64,000 bases of DNA, taken from positions 12,976,001 through 13,040,000 of the forward strand of contig NC_092312.1 in NCBI RefSeq assembly GCF_036785885.1. Reading direction: 5' to 3'. Made by a program: the position numbers and the translations under genes. Positions within the stretch are counted from its first letter, which is position 1. Every line of letters begins with the position of its first letter. Origin of the DNA: Coffea arabica. Lineage: Eukaryota; Streptophyta; Magnoliopsida; Gentianales; Rubiaceae. The notes beneath the pieces are model-generated. The model was not told the origin of the DNA. It did no database searches and saw only the letters and a program-made list of their open reading frames with translations. Positions 10,986 through 23,470 of the stretch are shown here, piece after piece.

Positions 10986-13900
10986 ATGGTACCATTGCTC
11001 AGGAGAGTATCATCAATTCCTCTAAAATTGATGTTCTCATCATCACTCACGCCAAATTCTTTCTCCAAATTCGTCATGGATTCTTCCTCAAACCCGTCCA
11101 ATTGCTTCGGTGGATCGCATAGACTAATGGCCTTGGCCCAGCAACTCCGGACGTACAAACCACCTTTAACACCAGATGATGATGACAACCCGAAGAATGA
11201 AATTGAGGAGCAAAAACTTCAAGAAAGTGCTGGAAAAGTTGTTTCCCAAGTGGGTTTTCCAGAATCAGCTACTCCAGTTGCTCATCAACCTGAAAGATTT
11301 AGACCCAAACGAGCTGCTGTTTTGATCTGTCTTTTTGAAGGGGATGCTGGAGAGTTTCGTGTGATCCTTACTAAAAGGTCTTCAAGGCTTTCTACTCATT
11401 CTGGTTAGTAGGATTTCTAGTTTCTTGATAAGTTCATTGAATATGGTAGAGGGTTTACTAGTTTCTTGATCGTGTATTTGGACTAATTGGAATTGTTCTG
11501 TATTTTAAAATTAGCATCATGGGATATGATCTTTCCATGAAGCTGGTGTCTTTTGAAAATTGTCATCTTTTAACAGTCATAACGCATGTATTCCGCAATT
11601 CTGAGGTTTTGATTAAGATGGGATTCAGCTTGTTATCCATTCATTTCACTTTTTAAGTATTTGTCAAAATTTTTTATTAGGTTCAATTTCGATTTACACT
11701 CTTTTTGGCATAGAATGTGGATGCTAAAGAGGATAATATCTTTCGTAGCATAAGGCTGTTGCGCCACAAGTGAGGTTAAATGATGAAATTCTTATGCTAT
11801 TATCCAAGTCTCAGTCGGTATATGTTAATGGTGGGACAAATTTTGGATGACTAACAGTGGTTGAGCTATTAAATTTTGCTTTTAGCTTAGTCTCTTCATG
11901 TGTAATTGTTGCTGGTTGTGGCAACCTGATAATGGCTTTGTTTAAAAGAAATTAGAGTTATTAAAAAGATATTTTCTCAAAGGGAATTTATTCATTGCTA
12001 AATCTGAAAATGATTAGTTGAAGTTACTGTTACACCAATATTCAGAAGTAATGTGGCTCTTAAGTCTTGCATATACATAGATAAAGTACATCCCCATATA
12101 TAGAGCTATGCCGCACAAACACTCCATCTTCTGCCTCATTTTCCGTTTTGAATCTTACAGTAAACTTTAGCACTTTGAAAGATAACATAACAGGTGGAAT
12201 TAACATGACATGAAATTTGGTTTGGTTCCCTAAATTTCTTAGGAATCCTCCTTAACACAGAATAAGAACAATTTTTCTTGCTGGTAACGAATCACTCAAA
12301 CACCTACAGCAAAAAACAGAAACTAAATTTAGATTAACAAATCATAGATCAGTTCTATACTAAAATCTTGGCACATTCAAGGTTCTTCTAATCGTCTTCA
12401 AAGCTTCATATTATCATTCACATTCAACTCCTGTTGTTACCACTAGTTTGGATTGTTAATGGCTGCTGTTTTGTTCATTTAGCTTGACTTGGTTAGATTT
12501 TTGTACTTCTTATTCTTTTTCTCATGTTGACATATGAGTAGCAATGTGAAGCCACATACGTTGCAATGCCAAAAAACATATTTGATAGACTAACTATTTT
12601 GCACGCCAATGAGACTTGCAAGGAAAAACTCTTGTAAATCAGTATTTGACTTGGTGGTTACTTAAGTGGACATGTTTTTGTCCATTTTCCATTACAATAT
12701 GCATTTGGATTTGAATATTTAGCCTTTCTGATGCAGGTGAAGTTGCCTTGCCTGGAGGTAAAGCTGAGGAGGCAGATGCCAACGATGCTGAAACTGCAAC
12801 AAGGGAAGCAAAAGAGGAGATAGGATTGGATCCTTCACTTGTTAATGTTGTGACATGTCTTGAGCCATTCTTATCTAAGGTCTGTATTGTTAATCTTAGT
12901 TGTTAGTGCTGCTTGATCAGAACCCATTGTGTAAACTTGCAGTTGGTTTATGGAACATTAACGTGTCTAAAAGCTTTTCAAATTGAGAACATCTTGGATA
13001 GTTATATAGTTTAGAAAATCTCAAATCTTCAAAACTGTCAATTCGTGGGGTGGCTTCGTAAATGGGCTGTCAGTAGAATGTGTAGATATCTTGTTTACTT
13101 TTAATGATATTTATGTGTGCTTGTTACATTTGGAACTCATTATCTCCTTATTCTAGGACCATATGAATGATTCTGACTTAATGTTTATAACTTAGGAAAT
13201 GCATTTGTTAAGGTTTGGAACAGGAGTAAATATGTTACTTCATGTGGTTTTAAGATCTCTCATAACCATTGTTTCTCTGAATCTTATCAGTCTCTCGAAA
13301 GGTCTTAGATATCTGTAGACCTAGAACAACATTGCAAGAAAGTTATCTTTTCCTATGTGAAGGCAAAGCTGGTTATTCTACTTTTCAGAAATTCATGCCC
13401 TATCTTCTGGTAATTTGCTTGGAGTAATTTACCAAAATGATTCTTCTGATGCTTTTCATGATAGGCTTCATTTGGCTCCTCAACTCAAATTCATCAGCTT
13501 ATATGCTGTCAAAGTTTTTGATGTTAACTGATTTTCTGTTTTGTTTTCAAACTTTTTATGGCTGCCCATCCTGGTTTCATTATGTTCGCTTCCCAAAAAA
13601 GTCCAAAAAGTTGATAGGTGATTGGAAGAGTAAAAGTGCAATTAGAGGAAAATGGTGAAACAGTAGACCCCTTTGGTGAATGTAATTCAAGATTTTGATT
13701 TTGTGGCAAAAATCAAGATGTTTAGCCACATGAGCTTTCTATTTGGTCATTTCTCATAGCTCTTACTTGGTCATTGTCTCTGCTTACCTTGTCCTCCTGC
13801 CTGCTATTTTCTCTCTTTTTAAAACTTGTTGTATAATTCATTACTCTAGGCATTTGCTCTTTTTTTGTGTGAAATTTCTTTATTTTTACAAAATACATAT

Positions 13901-15613
13901 ACCTAAAGAAGCAGAGTTAATAGAGTTTGGAGACTAATGATTTGGGGCTTTATCCTAAACTTTTTTCTTTCCTCAATTTTATTTTCTCTTACAAGTAACA
14001 TTACTTTTTAGCTATACCACTGCTTCAGGTCAGTTTCTCTAATTCCCACTCAGTTCTTGCCCAAAATTTGGCAGAATAAGAATGAACTAGAGCTCTGATG
14101 TCTTGAACGGTACCTTCCAAAGAGCTAGATATGATAAGAGAAGCAAAACTTTTGATTGAATCAGAATGATGCTGATGCCTTTGGATAATCATCTCTTCAA
14201 TCACCTTCTTTATCCTAAACCACTAGACTGCCCTTTATAAGGGAAGGAAAAAAAACATTGAAAGAGAATGACCTGAGGCATATTAATTCACATTCATGCG
14301 AACAAAAGAATGAAGGCATTTTTTGGGATTCAACATCATACGAAACAACAAAGAAGTGAAAAAAAAAAAGAATACAAAGAGATCCTTCATTACAACTTAT
14401 AAGGAAGTCTGGCCATCCATTTATCCAGTACCGAAGTTTACCATCAGGGAATATATTGGATGAACTGCCACTATTCCCTTGATTTTCTGCTTACCTTGTG
14501 AATGAGTATCAATAGCATAACCTATGATGTCTAACATGTTGACATCTATGTAATAATTGACCTCATAATTTATGATTTGCAGGTATATATAGAACTTTAA
14601 CATTCTAAACAAAGAATTTTAAGTATGCGGTGAATGTTGCTGTATTCGCCTGCTAGCTTGTAAACTATTCCTCCATCTTGGTATTATTCGTTTTTGACTC
14701 ATTTCTTCTCTCTTTCCTGTTTGGGGGAATATTTACTGGATCTCAAATTAAAGGTTGCTCAGAAAACTTTGATTCTGCTGTCAAGAAAAGATAAGAACAA
14801 AGAGAATGATAATATAATTTCAAGAGTGGTAACCTTGATTATCACTTGCTGGTGATTTTATTCATTCAAAAAGTTTTATTTGCATTGCGCTCGTATCAGA
14901 TCAAAAGTTATGTGATGATATTCACCTCCTTTCAAAAAAAGAAAAAAAAGAAAAAAAAACTCATAATCCTAAGAATCTATCACACTACTCAAAATTTTTG
15001 GGTGTATTTCTTCAAGTTACAGATGCTTGACCTATTCTCTTCCTTATGCGCAGCACCTACTTAGAGTAATTCCTGTTATTGGCATACTCTCTGATAGAAG
15101 GGCATTCACTCCCACACCCAATGCTGCTGAAGTTGAAGCAGTTTTTGATGCTCCACTGGAAATGTTTCTCAAGGTCTTCTACCGCATTGCTTATAATTGG
15201 TTTGGATCTCTTAATTGATTTTGTGTATAGGCATACGCATGAACACATCTGCATGACCTGATATACATATGTTCAGGTGTTTGTGTACATATGTTCTGCA
15301 CGCGTTTGCTTAAGATTATATGTTCACATGCTATGTGTATATTTGTTCCTTTGCTTCTATGAAACTAATACCTAAATATCTTCCTTAGGATGAAAATAGA
15401 ACATGGGAAGAAAGAGAATGGATGGGAGACAAGTATCTGATTCATTTTTTTGACTATGAAATGGATGGTAAGAACTATCTGGTATGGGGTCTTACTGCTG
15501 GCATTTTAATAAGGGCAGCATCAGTGGTATATCAAAGGCCACCTACTTTCTTGGAGCAAAATCCGAAATTCAAGGTTCCTAGGGTTGTGGAGAGAGGTAC
15601 TACAATGCGTTAA
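10986..15613 (+). CDS. Nudix hydrolase, CoA-diphosphatase type (NUDT15-like, probably mitochondrial)
   Basis: Predicted CoA/acyl-CoA diphosphatase of the plant NUDT11/15/22 group, which hydrolyses CoA to phosphopantetheine and 3',5'-ADP. Exons: 10986-11403, 12737-12879, 15054-15173, 15389-15613. All have GT-AG borders and phases 1, 0, 0, and together encode 301 aa. The CoA-Nudix signature is seen as VILTKRSSRLSTHSGE followed by VALPGGKAEEADAND and REAKEEIGLD, with Nudix-box glutamates near residues 163-167. Residues 1-30, starting MVPLLRRVSSIPLKL, form an Arg/Ser-rich leader resembling that of mitochondrial Arabidopsis NUDT15. A second in-frame ATG at residue 31 (MDSSS) aligns with the start of the paralogue downstream, so both mitochondrial and cytosolic forms are conceivable. 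Introns 1 and 2 are long (1.3 and 2.2 kb). It is the upstream member of a tandem pair. Confidence 0.88.
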
Positions 15614-17323
15614 ATTGGGCTGAAAATTACTTCCTGTGATTCACCTGATCATATGTGGAACAAACCGAATTGGACCATGCTGATTTATGATTTTTTTACA
15701 GAGGAGGTGATGTATTTGAGGGAGAGACTAGAAATGAAATGTACAAGAGCCAGACCTTTTAACCTTTGCATCGTAGCTTAAATTAACTTGTAGTAGTTCT
15801 TAAACCTGTTGTATACTGCTTAAATTGAAACTATGAGTTGTAATAGATGCATCACCGACTGGATACTTTATTATTTCAGGAACTAATACAGAAAAGTTTC
15901 TTGTTTCATCTTTTTCTTGCTTGTACTAACTAAAGATGAATGTATTCTTACCATTTGCAATGTAACCTTGAAGGAATCACCCATGTAGTTTCTTAATTTT
16001 TGTGATGTCAATTTCATTTGGTTAGCTAACAGGATACTCTCCTTCGACATTGTGTTGGTTACTTCTTGCATAGGCTGAAGAATCATTCGAGGTTCTCCAT
16101 TGTTGCCCCTGCCCTTTTTAGCTCAACAGTTTAACAAGGATGTCTCATTTTCTTGTTCTCCGGTATCTTCTTCTCTCTTTGGTTTCCTTGGAGAGATCAA
16201 CACAGTAACTGATTCTGACACCCAAGAAAGATTTGATATCCTATATTTACAATCTTTTGCTTGATATTTTTTCTTGTGTATTCAACAAACTAAGGAATTT
16301 CGTATTTTCTGAAATCAATAATGTCTGCAATGTATATGCATATCACTATATTCGATCTTGAATTTTTTGTTCAGAATGCTTCATAATCAACTTGTATGGG
16401 CCCAGAAAACATGTGCCAATACTACATTCGATGCTAAACCTTTATTTAGAACCTCTTTTCTTTTCTTCCCTTTAGACGCTAGAACAAAAATTCTTTTCAT
16501 TCTTTCCATCTGACACTTAGCCGGCCTCTCAGACCTCTTAACTGGGCATAACAGCCCGCCATAGAAGTATTTCGTGCCCTCTACTATATGTAAAATTGAA
16601 TTGTAAAATATTAGTACTAGTTTTTTTTTTTTTTAGCTCTGACCATTCTTTTTTTTGGTCAAACTAGCTCTGACCATTCGACCACGCACAATGTATCAAA
16701 ATAAACCAGCACTAACTAAAGTTTCAAAATTTGAATATGATGCATATGAATACAAACTAGTGTAGTGCTTAAACTAGTTTTGGTCATTTAAGTTATTTAG
16801 GGTCTCACATAACAATTTTTACATCAAAACCAAACGAGGGTATCACATAACAATTGTGTAATTAGTCATTATTGGAATTGTGTACTTCGAAGAAAATTGA
16901 TTTGGTGTTTTGTAACATAATTACTAACATGTCTTTAACGATAAATTTACTAACAAAAAAATGATTATGTGATGTATTCAAAGTAAAAAATTGGTTAAAA
17001 ATATAAGTTGGAATCAAATTTTACATATTTAATTTTGTAAATAACGTAAGGTTACTATTTTAAAATTGAAGAGCGAAAAGATTTATTTAATGAAATATGA
17101 GAAACGTTTTGAACGATTTTTTCGTGAAATTTCTATAGAAAACAAGGGTGAAAGAGGAAAAAGAATTTTTGTTAGATAGGAACCAGAAATCTGATCCTTT
17201 GAATATTTTTTTCGTTGAATTTCAATTTGCCCCGCTACCTACCAACTCGCCAAAGTGGTCGGGAAATTAGACCAACATCGAGATTCAAGAATACAAATTC
17301 ACAGTACATCATACTCGTTTCTC
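15614..17323. other. spacer between the tandem Nudix genes
   Basis: Holds the 3' UTR of the first Nudix gene and the promoter of the second. AT-rich, with a T-run near 16621-16634 and two nearby copies of a TCACATAACAATT motif (16806 and 16851). No gene or bounded transposon was seen. Confidence 0.5.
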
Positions 17324-19010
17324 ATGGACTGCAACAAGTTTGAAGGATCCCAGAAACTTAACAACTTAGCTGAACAGCTCCGTTTATACAAACCTCCAAC
17401 TAAATATAGTACCAACAACAAAATCACAAATCCTATTGAAGATGATAAAATTAGTAATGCCAGCCAACATGGAAATGCCAAATCCAATAATAGAGCTGCA
17501 GTCCTGATCTGCCTGTTTGAAGGGATTGATGGAGATGTCCGTGTTATCCTCACCAAAAGATCTTCAACGCTGTCCTCCCATTCAGGTGAAAAAAAGGCCC
17601 TTAAGCGATCAATATAGCATAAGTATTATACATGATTTACATATTCGTCCTGGGTGTCCATTTGTTTGTTCCCTTGGGTTTGCAGGGGAAGTAGCATTGC
17701 CAGGTGGAAAAGTTGAGGAGGGCGATGCTAATGACATTGAGACAGCATTGAGGGAGGCTAAGGAGGAAATAGGATTGGACCCTTCACTTGTAAATGTTGT
17801 TACTGTTCTTGAATCCTTCACTACTAAGGTAATGATCGAAAGATTTGTGAACAATTTTCAAGTCTCCTTTTGTGTAGGGAAAAGAGTAGATCAGTTTGTA
17901 TGGTAGAGTCCAACTGAAAAGAATAGCTGTATATTTGCCCAACCGTAGGAAATTGACTTGATTTTTTTCCCTTTTGGTTTCTATTTTGGTATAGCTCAAT
18001 AAATCTGGGAAATATCAAATGTGTAGGGATTTATCAACTGTGATAATCAGTTTGTATGGTAGAGTCCTTTGATTTTTCTTGTGCTGCCTTAGGTGGTTGC
18101 TGATGCTTGAAGTTGCTAGCGCAAAAGAAGATGGCTTTATGCTGATTTTTGAGTATGAATCTTTAGCTTTTTGTTAGAGATTCCATTCCTGAAGTTTTTC
18201 GGTGTGGCTATGAGATATTTGTGGCTTAGGTTATTGATTTCCTTTATAATCTGATTCCAAGAAAATACGAGAAGTTATCTAAAGCAAGATTTGCTTAACT
18301 TTCCTGCAATTGGGTGTTGGGATCTTCTGAAATTTAAGGTTTTGATGAAGTATTTTAAAACCATATCTGACAGCAAACTGAAAGTTTCTGGAGGCTATAG
18401 CAAATATAGATGACTAAAGTAAATGTTGTTTGTTTCTACCAGAAAAATTTTTTTTTTTTAAAGAAAAGTAATTGTAGTTTCTAAGTGTTGCCCATCTCTC
18501 AAATACTGAAATGTCCCTTAAAGAGCTTGTCAAGGTATTGGCTATTGAATATTGTTTCAAGTCTCTCTGATTCTCTTTCTTTGTTTTCGTTCCTACAGCG
18601 GGGGATATCAGTCGTTCCTGTTATTGGTATTATGCAGGACAGATGCGCATTTAAACCAGATGCAAATACTGCAGAAGTGGAAGAAATATTTGATGCACCC
18701 CTAGAGATGTTTCTCAAGGTTCTTTTTTCTTGTCTGTCTGCTTTTTCACCTTAAACTCAGTTCTAATTGCTCTTACCACACCTTTTTTGCATGACCGTGC
18801 TTTCAGGACGAAAACAGAAGAGAAGTGGAGCTAGAATGGATGGGAGAAAAATATGCACTCCATTTCTTTGATCACAACCCAGAGAACAAGAAGTTTGTTA
18901 TATGGGCTTTGACTGCTGGCATTTTGATAAGAGCTGCATCAATTGTATATCAACGGTTGCCAGCCTTTCAGGAGCGGAGGCCAAGTTTCTGGAATAGAAG
19001 TGGCTTGTGA
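17324..19010 (+). CDS. Nudix hydrolase, CoA-diphosphatase type (tandem paralogue, probably cytosolic)
   Basis: Exons 17324-17585, 17686-17828, 18599-18718 and 18807-19010 encode 242 aa. Exons 2 and 3 have exactly the lengths (143 and 120 nt) and phases of those in the upstream gene, which shows tandem duplication. The catalytic region reads VILTKRSSTLSSHSGE, then VALPGGKVEEGDAND and REAKEEIGLD, with box glutamates at about residues 111-115. The start ATG at 17324 (MDCNKFEGSQKL) lacks the Arg-rich leader of the first gene, so a cytosolic enzyme like Arabidopsis NUDT11 is inferred. Introns are much shorter than in the upstream copy (100, 770 and 88 bp). The C-terminus ends NRSGL. The substrate assignment rests on family knowledge. 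Confidence 0.88.
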
Positions 19011-19554
19011 TAATGTTAGTCTGTTAAATTGAGTCTCATTCTTTATCATTCTCCTATTGTGGCAGTCTTTCTTACAGAACCCCCTGAGATTAGAACAAGC
19101 AGAATACACTTACTAACATGCCATTGCTCAATAGTTTTTGGCTGAATCAGCAGTGGCCTAAATCGATTCCCATGGCTTGGTTTACAAGTAAGATTTGTAA
19201 AAATATGGATCTCGTATAAGCTTATATTCCATAAACTTACATTCATCAAATTAAGCAAGCATCAATTTTCGTCAATAAACATTTTTAGTGTATCCAATTG
19301 GTAGCTTTTGTCGTCTTGTAAGTTCTATAGTCTTTCATTCTATGCAACAGATATAATCCATGAAGCTTGACGTCTGTATCATAACTTGAAAGACATTCAT
19401 CTCCATTCAAACTTACATACTTATTGTCAATGCTAATTTCTATAATCATGAGTTATACTTTTGACTGTAATCCATGCTTAATATTCAGAAGAAAACAACC
19501 GGTCTAACTGCAACTTGTGATCAAGGGTAAAGAGGCCTAAGATTCTCAATACAT
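19011..19554. other. 3' flank of the second Nudix gene, no gene seen
   Basis: AT-rich sequence with no convincing coding frame. It probably includes the 3' UTR of the Nudix gene and the end of the broken minus-strand locus to its right. Confidence 0.4.
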
Positions 19555-19797
19555 TCATAAAACTCTTGATGTTATAGTAAAGGATTTCAGGTCTAGGATC
19601 TCAAGAGTTTTCCAAAGGGGCCTTATGTTGTGATTGAACGTTTCTTGGGAAAAGGTGACCAGGGTGCCTCCCACTACATATAGTCTTCTGAAATGGTTTG
19701 TAGCATGCAGCAGGCTACTTGTGGTGCAAACCCACTGGATAGCTTCTGAAGAAAGCTCGACATTGTCTTCTATCGCTTTGTTGTTTAAGATAATCAT
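19555..19797 (-). pseudogene. unidentified coding-like fragment, left part of a broken locus
   Basis: An 80-codon minus-strand frame (contains HATNHFRRLYVVGGTLVTF) with balanced, protein-like composition. It lies just downstream, in minus orientation, of the exon-like frame at 19899-20112 and may belong to the same dead gene. No family was recognised. Confidence 0.2.
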
Positions 19798-19898
19798 ACT
19801 TTAATGGGTGGTAGACATCTAGGCACAGAGTGTTCCTGGAGTCCCGGAGGACTCAACTCTACGTCTCATACATAGGCATGGTACCTTACTCTGACTCA

Positions 19899-20112
19899 TC
19901 AGCAAATGAATGATGCATACTGGGAAGGATGCAAGACAAAAGCAGCTACAATAATTATTCCAGTTTTTAGATCTGCTGGTTTCCTTTTAAAGTAATCTTC
20001 AATACAATGACAGACCAGTTCCATCAATTCTCCATTAGGAGCTATGCTTTTGATGATGGCCCAGATCAGTCCCTGAACTTGATAATTGTACAGGGATGGA
20101 TAGTTGTTCAGT
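19899..20112 (-). pseudogene. exon-like frame split by the LINE insertion (family unknown)
   Basis: On the minus strand the frame reads without a stop through NYQVQGLIWAIIKSI, LMELVCHCIEDYFKRKPADL and GIIIVAAFVLHP, then stops. The frame runs into the left LINE target-site duplication. If the LINE and one TSD copy are removed, the same frame continues at 30335-30313 (FSLQWRPK), and upstream of that is an ...AATTAG acceptor-like site. So the LINE probably interrupted an existing exon. I do not recognise the protein. It could already have been a pseudogene. Confidence 0.4.
20099..20112. repeat. left target-site duplication of the LINE
   Basis: GATAGTTGTTCAGT, identical to 30299-30312 directly after the LINE poly(A). 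A perfect 14-bp match defines both borders of the insertion. Confidence 0.9.
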
Positions 20113-20251
20113 GTTAACAAAACATTTTATATGCATTACAAAAAAAGTGAAATCCTCTCAGTGTAGAGGGAACTCTCTCTCTTGGGATTAGATACTTCCT
20201 CCCCCCAGTGGTGGGAACTTCAGCAAACTCAAAACTTTTTCAAAAAACACA

Positions 20252-20421
20252 GAGTTTGTTTGGATAAGAGTTTATTTGGATGATTTATTTGAGATATTTA
20301 CTGTAGCACTTTTTGTGATGTGATGTATGTGAGATAAAAAAGTGATTAGAAAGATAAAAAGGTGATTAAGATTTGTGAGGCAAAATTTTTTTTTCCAAAT
20401 TCTCTCTATCCAAACAAACTC
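20252..20421. mobile_element. 170-bp MITE with 15-bp terminal inverted repeats
   Basis: Perfect inverted ends GAGTTTGTTTGGATA and TATCCAAACAAACTC, flanked by ACA on each side (possible 3-bp duplication). The interior (ATTTACTGTAGCACTTTTTG, GTGAGATAAAAAAGTGATTAG) also occurs in a relative at 53165-53310. It lies inside the LINE 5' region. Confidence 0.7.
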
Positions 20422-20524
20422 ACAATTTCCCACAACTCTTCATTCATGGAAACAATCCAACACCAAAATACAAAATGTCTGAATCTAATGCAGAGTTAAT
20501 ACATCACTATTATTAATGCTAGAT

Positions 20525-20640
20525 CATGAAGGATGTCCGACCAAAGGAAGCATAAAGCATCACAAATGCTATGGCCCATGTTCATGAAGGATGTCGAACC
20601 AAAGGAAGCACTAAGCATCATTAATGCCATGGCCCATGGT
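20525..20640 (+). repeat. 58-bp tandem duplication
   Basis: Two head-to-tail copies (20525-20582 and 20583-20640), each beginning CATGAAGGATGTC and ending TATGGCCCATG-like sequence, with a few substitutions. Within the LINE 5' region. Confidence 0.8.
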
Positions 20641-22277
20641 AAGCTAAAGCTTGTTAACTTGATACCCCTGTTATTATCTTTCCTGATTTTTTCTGAGGTA
20701 GTGTCGTTCTGGTAGTCTTTTTTTTGTTTTGTCTTTTCCTTCCCTATCGGTGCTTGTGTGAGTTTTTCTCCAGTTGGTAGACGTTAAGCTCTTGTCTCTT
20801 GTGAGGTGGAAGGGTTATACTCGTTGGAACCTCTATCAGTATCTATGGAGGGTGAGTTGACCGAGTTGTTACAGAAATTTTCTTTAGCCGGAAATGAGCT
20901 CTCTGGAGCTATGTTGAATCTAGAGGATCTAAACAGTGGAGTTAGAGAATGCGAAGGAAGTTTGATAGGTAGGATTATGAGGGAAAAAGTTGCTAACTTT
21001 ATAGGGGTAAAGAATTTTGTTGTCGCTGCTTGGAGTTACCCCAAAAACTTGACAGTTATGGAACTAGGGCCCAATTTATACCTATTTAACGTTCCTAATC
21101 TGGAAGAGAAAGAAAGGATTGTGGAAGGGGGTCCGTGAGTGATAGATAAGCAAGTGATGGTTTTTAGGAGGTGGTCAGAAGGGATTGAAAAAAATTATGG
21201 AGATTTTGCTACAGCACCATTGTGGGTGCAACTATGGAACTTGCCTGTGCATTGGCTAACTAAAGAGATGGGTAGGAAGATTGGAGCAGTGTTTAAGGAA
21301 GTGAAAGAGGTTATTATCCCTCAATCTGGGGGAAAGGAGGGTAGACATCTCAAAATTCTGGTCCTTGTAGACCTATCAGTACCTCTACTTAGAGGCACAG
21401 TGGTTCAAACAGCAGGAACTTTTAAGTGGGTAGTGTTCAAATATAAGAGATGTCCAGACTTTTGTTATAATTGTGGTGTTGTAGGCCATAGTGAAAGATC
21501 TTGTAAAGAGCAAAGAGTTACGATGGCAAAGCTCTCAGAAAACCAAAATGGTCCTTGGATAAGAGCAGGAAGCACCAGAAGTCCTAGTAAGGAAAGACTT
21601 TTGAGAACTGAACTGAATAAGGACAAAAGGTATTGGAAATTTTAGGATAAAGAGATGGTTGAGAGAGAGAGGAGTAGGATGCAAATAGGAGATAGGCTGT
21701 TGGAGTTCCTTGAGAATGCAGATAAGGAGAATAGAACTAAACAACTCCTGGATAAGAAAAGGGAGGTGAAGAGCTTGGGGATCCATAACAGTAACACATC
21801 TAGTAGATTTGATGATAGTACAGTAGAACGAGGCTCTGATGCTGGTTATCAGCAAAGGGCCTTGGGTAATCAAGGACCTTGTATGACTGATCAAGCCTTT
21901 GTGGGAGAGAGGCAAGAGCCAGTAAGGTTGGAAGTGAGGGAGGAGGACACTGGCATGATATCACCAGGGATAGATCAAGCAGATAGGATCCAGGAGCATA
22001 GTGAAGGGGAGACAGAAATCCAGGAAGAGCTTCTTATAAATAGTAAGGTCCAGGAGACGGTTAAGAAACAGATAAAAAGGTCCTATAGGAAACTGAAGAC
22101 TCCTGTTGTAACTAGAAGGCCCTTAAAGGAGTTAAATGATCGGGATCTTAGTCTTATAGGGAATGGCAAAAGAAAGGTGTTGCCTTGCGATGAGGAGATG
22201 GAGGATTTGCAACAACAACAGATTGTTTGTAAAAAGACCAAATTCATGTTGGAGGTTATCCAGACAGAGAGGGAAGG

Positions 22278-23222
22278 TGTAAGGCCTGGTGCAACCCAAT
22301 GAGTACAAACAATATCACAATGATGCACAAGATATATCAAATTTAAGCACAATAAAGAAAACTTAATTAAAGAGAAAAGATAAGAAATGCAAACCAAATA
22401 TCAATCCAATAGTCTCTTCAATAGATGGCGATGCTAACCAAGATGTACAAGTGAAGGCTCACTCCTTCCTCACCCCAAACACTCTTTGGTTGAGCCAAGG
22501 AGTTTTACAACTATTCTAGTTAACCCTCAACAACCTACACTTGAAAGATCACTCACCCAATTAAGAACTATTTTATACAAATGAGGCAACCTTCACCAAG
22601 GTTTTACCACTTCAAGTGATAGGTTCACCTTCACCAAGGTTTTACTCCTCCTAGAGAGTAACCTTCACTTGAGCAACCTCACAACCCAACTTCCCCAACC
22701 CCTTATACAACCAACAAAGAATCTTTCTACTCAAAAATCTCACTTGTAAGTTTGTATTTTGTGTTGGTAAAAGTTCCTTGTCTTCTTGTGCTTTGGGGTT
22801 TTTATAGAAGGTGAGAAATGATTCCAAAAGGCTCTCCAACGGTCAAATATTAAATGCTGTCAAAACTAGCCGTTGGCCTGTCGAACGTCCGAACCACCTG
22901 TCGGACGTCCGAACCCTGCGTCCGAACGTCGTCAGAGAGTCATCAAATCTTTGCGAAATTTCTCGGACGTCCGATGAGATCGATGTGCGTCCGAGGCGTG
23001 CGTCCGATCCTTCTGGACGTCCGATGCTTCCTCACGAGCGTCCGACAGAGTTTCCTTCTTGATGTTCTTCATTCTTTCGGACGTCCGATAGCTTCCTTTC
23101 GGACGTCCGACTTGTGCCACAAGAATCTGTTCTAACAAATTGCTCATATAAAAACATTAACCCAAATCTACATTTTGGTTTGTTAATCATCAAAACCAAG
23201 GATTGATTGACCAAGGTCAACA
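22278..23222 (-). repeat. LTR (3' LTR in element orientation), 945 bp
   Basis: TG...CA ends and near-identity to 25075-26046. Positions 22860-23115 contain a cluster of palindromic TCGGACGTCCGA-type motifs (GGACGTCC core). Confidence 0.92.
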
Positions 23223-23376
23223 ATCTCCCCCTTTTTTATGATGACAAACAAAATGAAGATTTCTTTTACCAAATAAGTTCAAATAAAGCTCCCCCTTAGA
23301 AAGTGTCAACATACAAAGAAATTTCAATAAATCTTACTCCCCCTTTTGGCATCAATCAAAAAAAATAAACTCCCCC
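23223..23376 (-). promoter_or_regulatory. polypurine tract plus three extra tract-like copies
   Basis: Directly inside the left LTR the minus strand reads AAAAAAGGGGGAGAT (23223-23237). GGGGGAG recurs, read on the minus strand, at 23291-23295, 23339-23343 and 23372-23376. Multiplied polypurine tracts are a described feature of Sirevirus-type Copia elements. Function: priming of plus-strand cDNA. Confidence 0.75.
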
Positions 23377-23470
23377 TTTATTTTTCAAATCAAGACCATA
23401 TTGAATATCAAAATTTTCAATTGTACTTACAACCATATAGCACTTCTTGGATCAAATCTTCATGATGTAC

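Noticed and set aside
20806-22302. Three separate genes in a row at the LINE 5' part
   Set aside because: All three share one frame, separated only by single stop codons, and together make one LINE ORF1.
22860-23115. Spaced palindromic repeats resembling a CRISPR array
   Set aside because: They lie inside LTRs of a plant retrotransposon, spacing is irregular, and the genome is eukaryotic.
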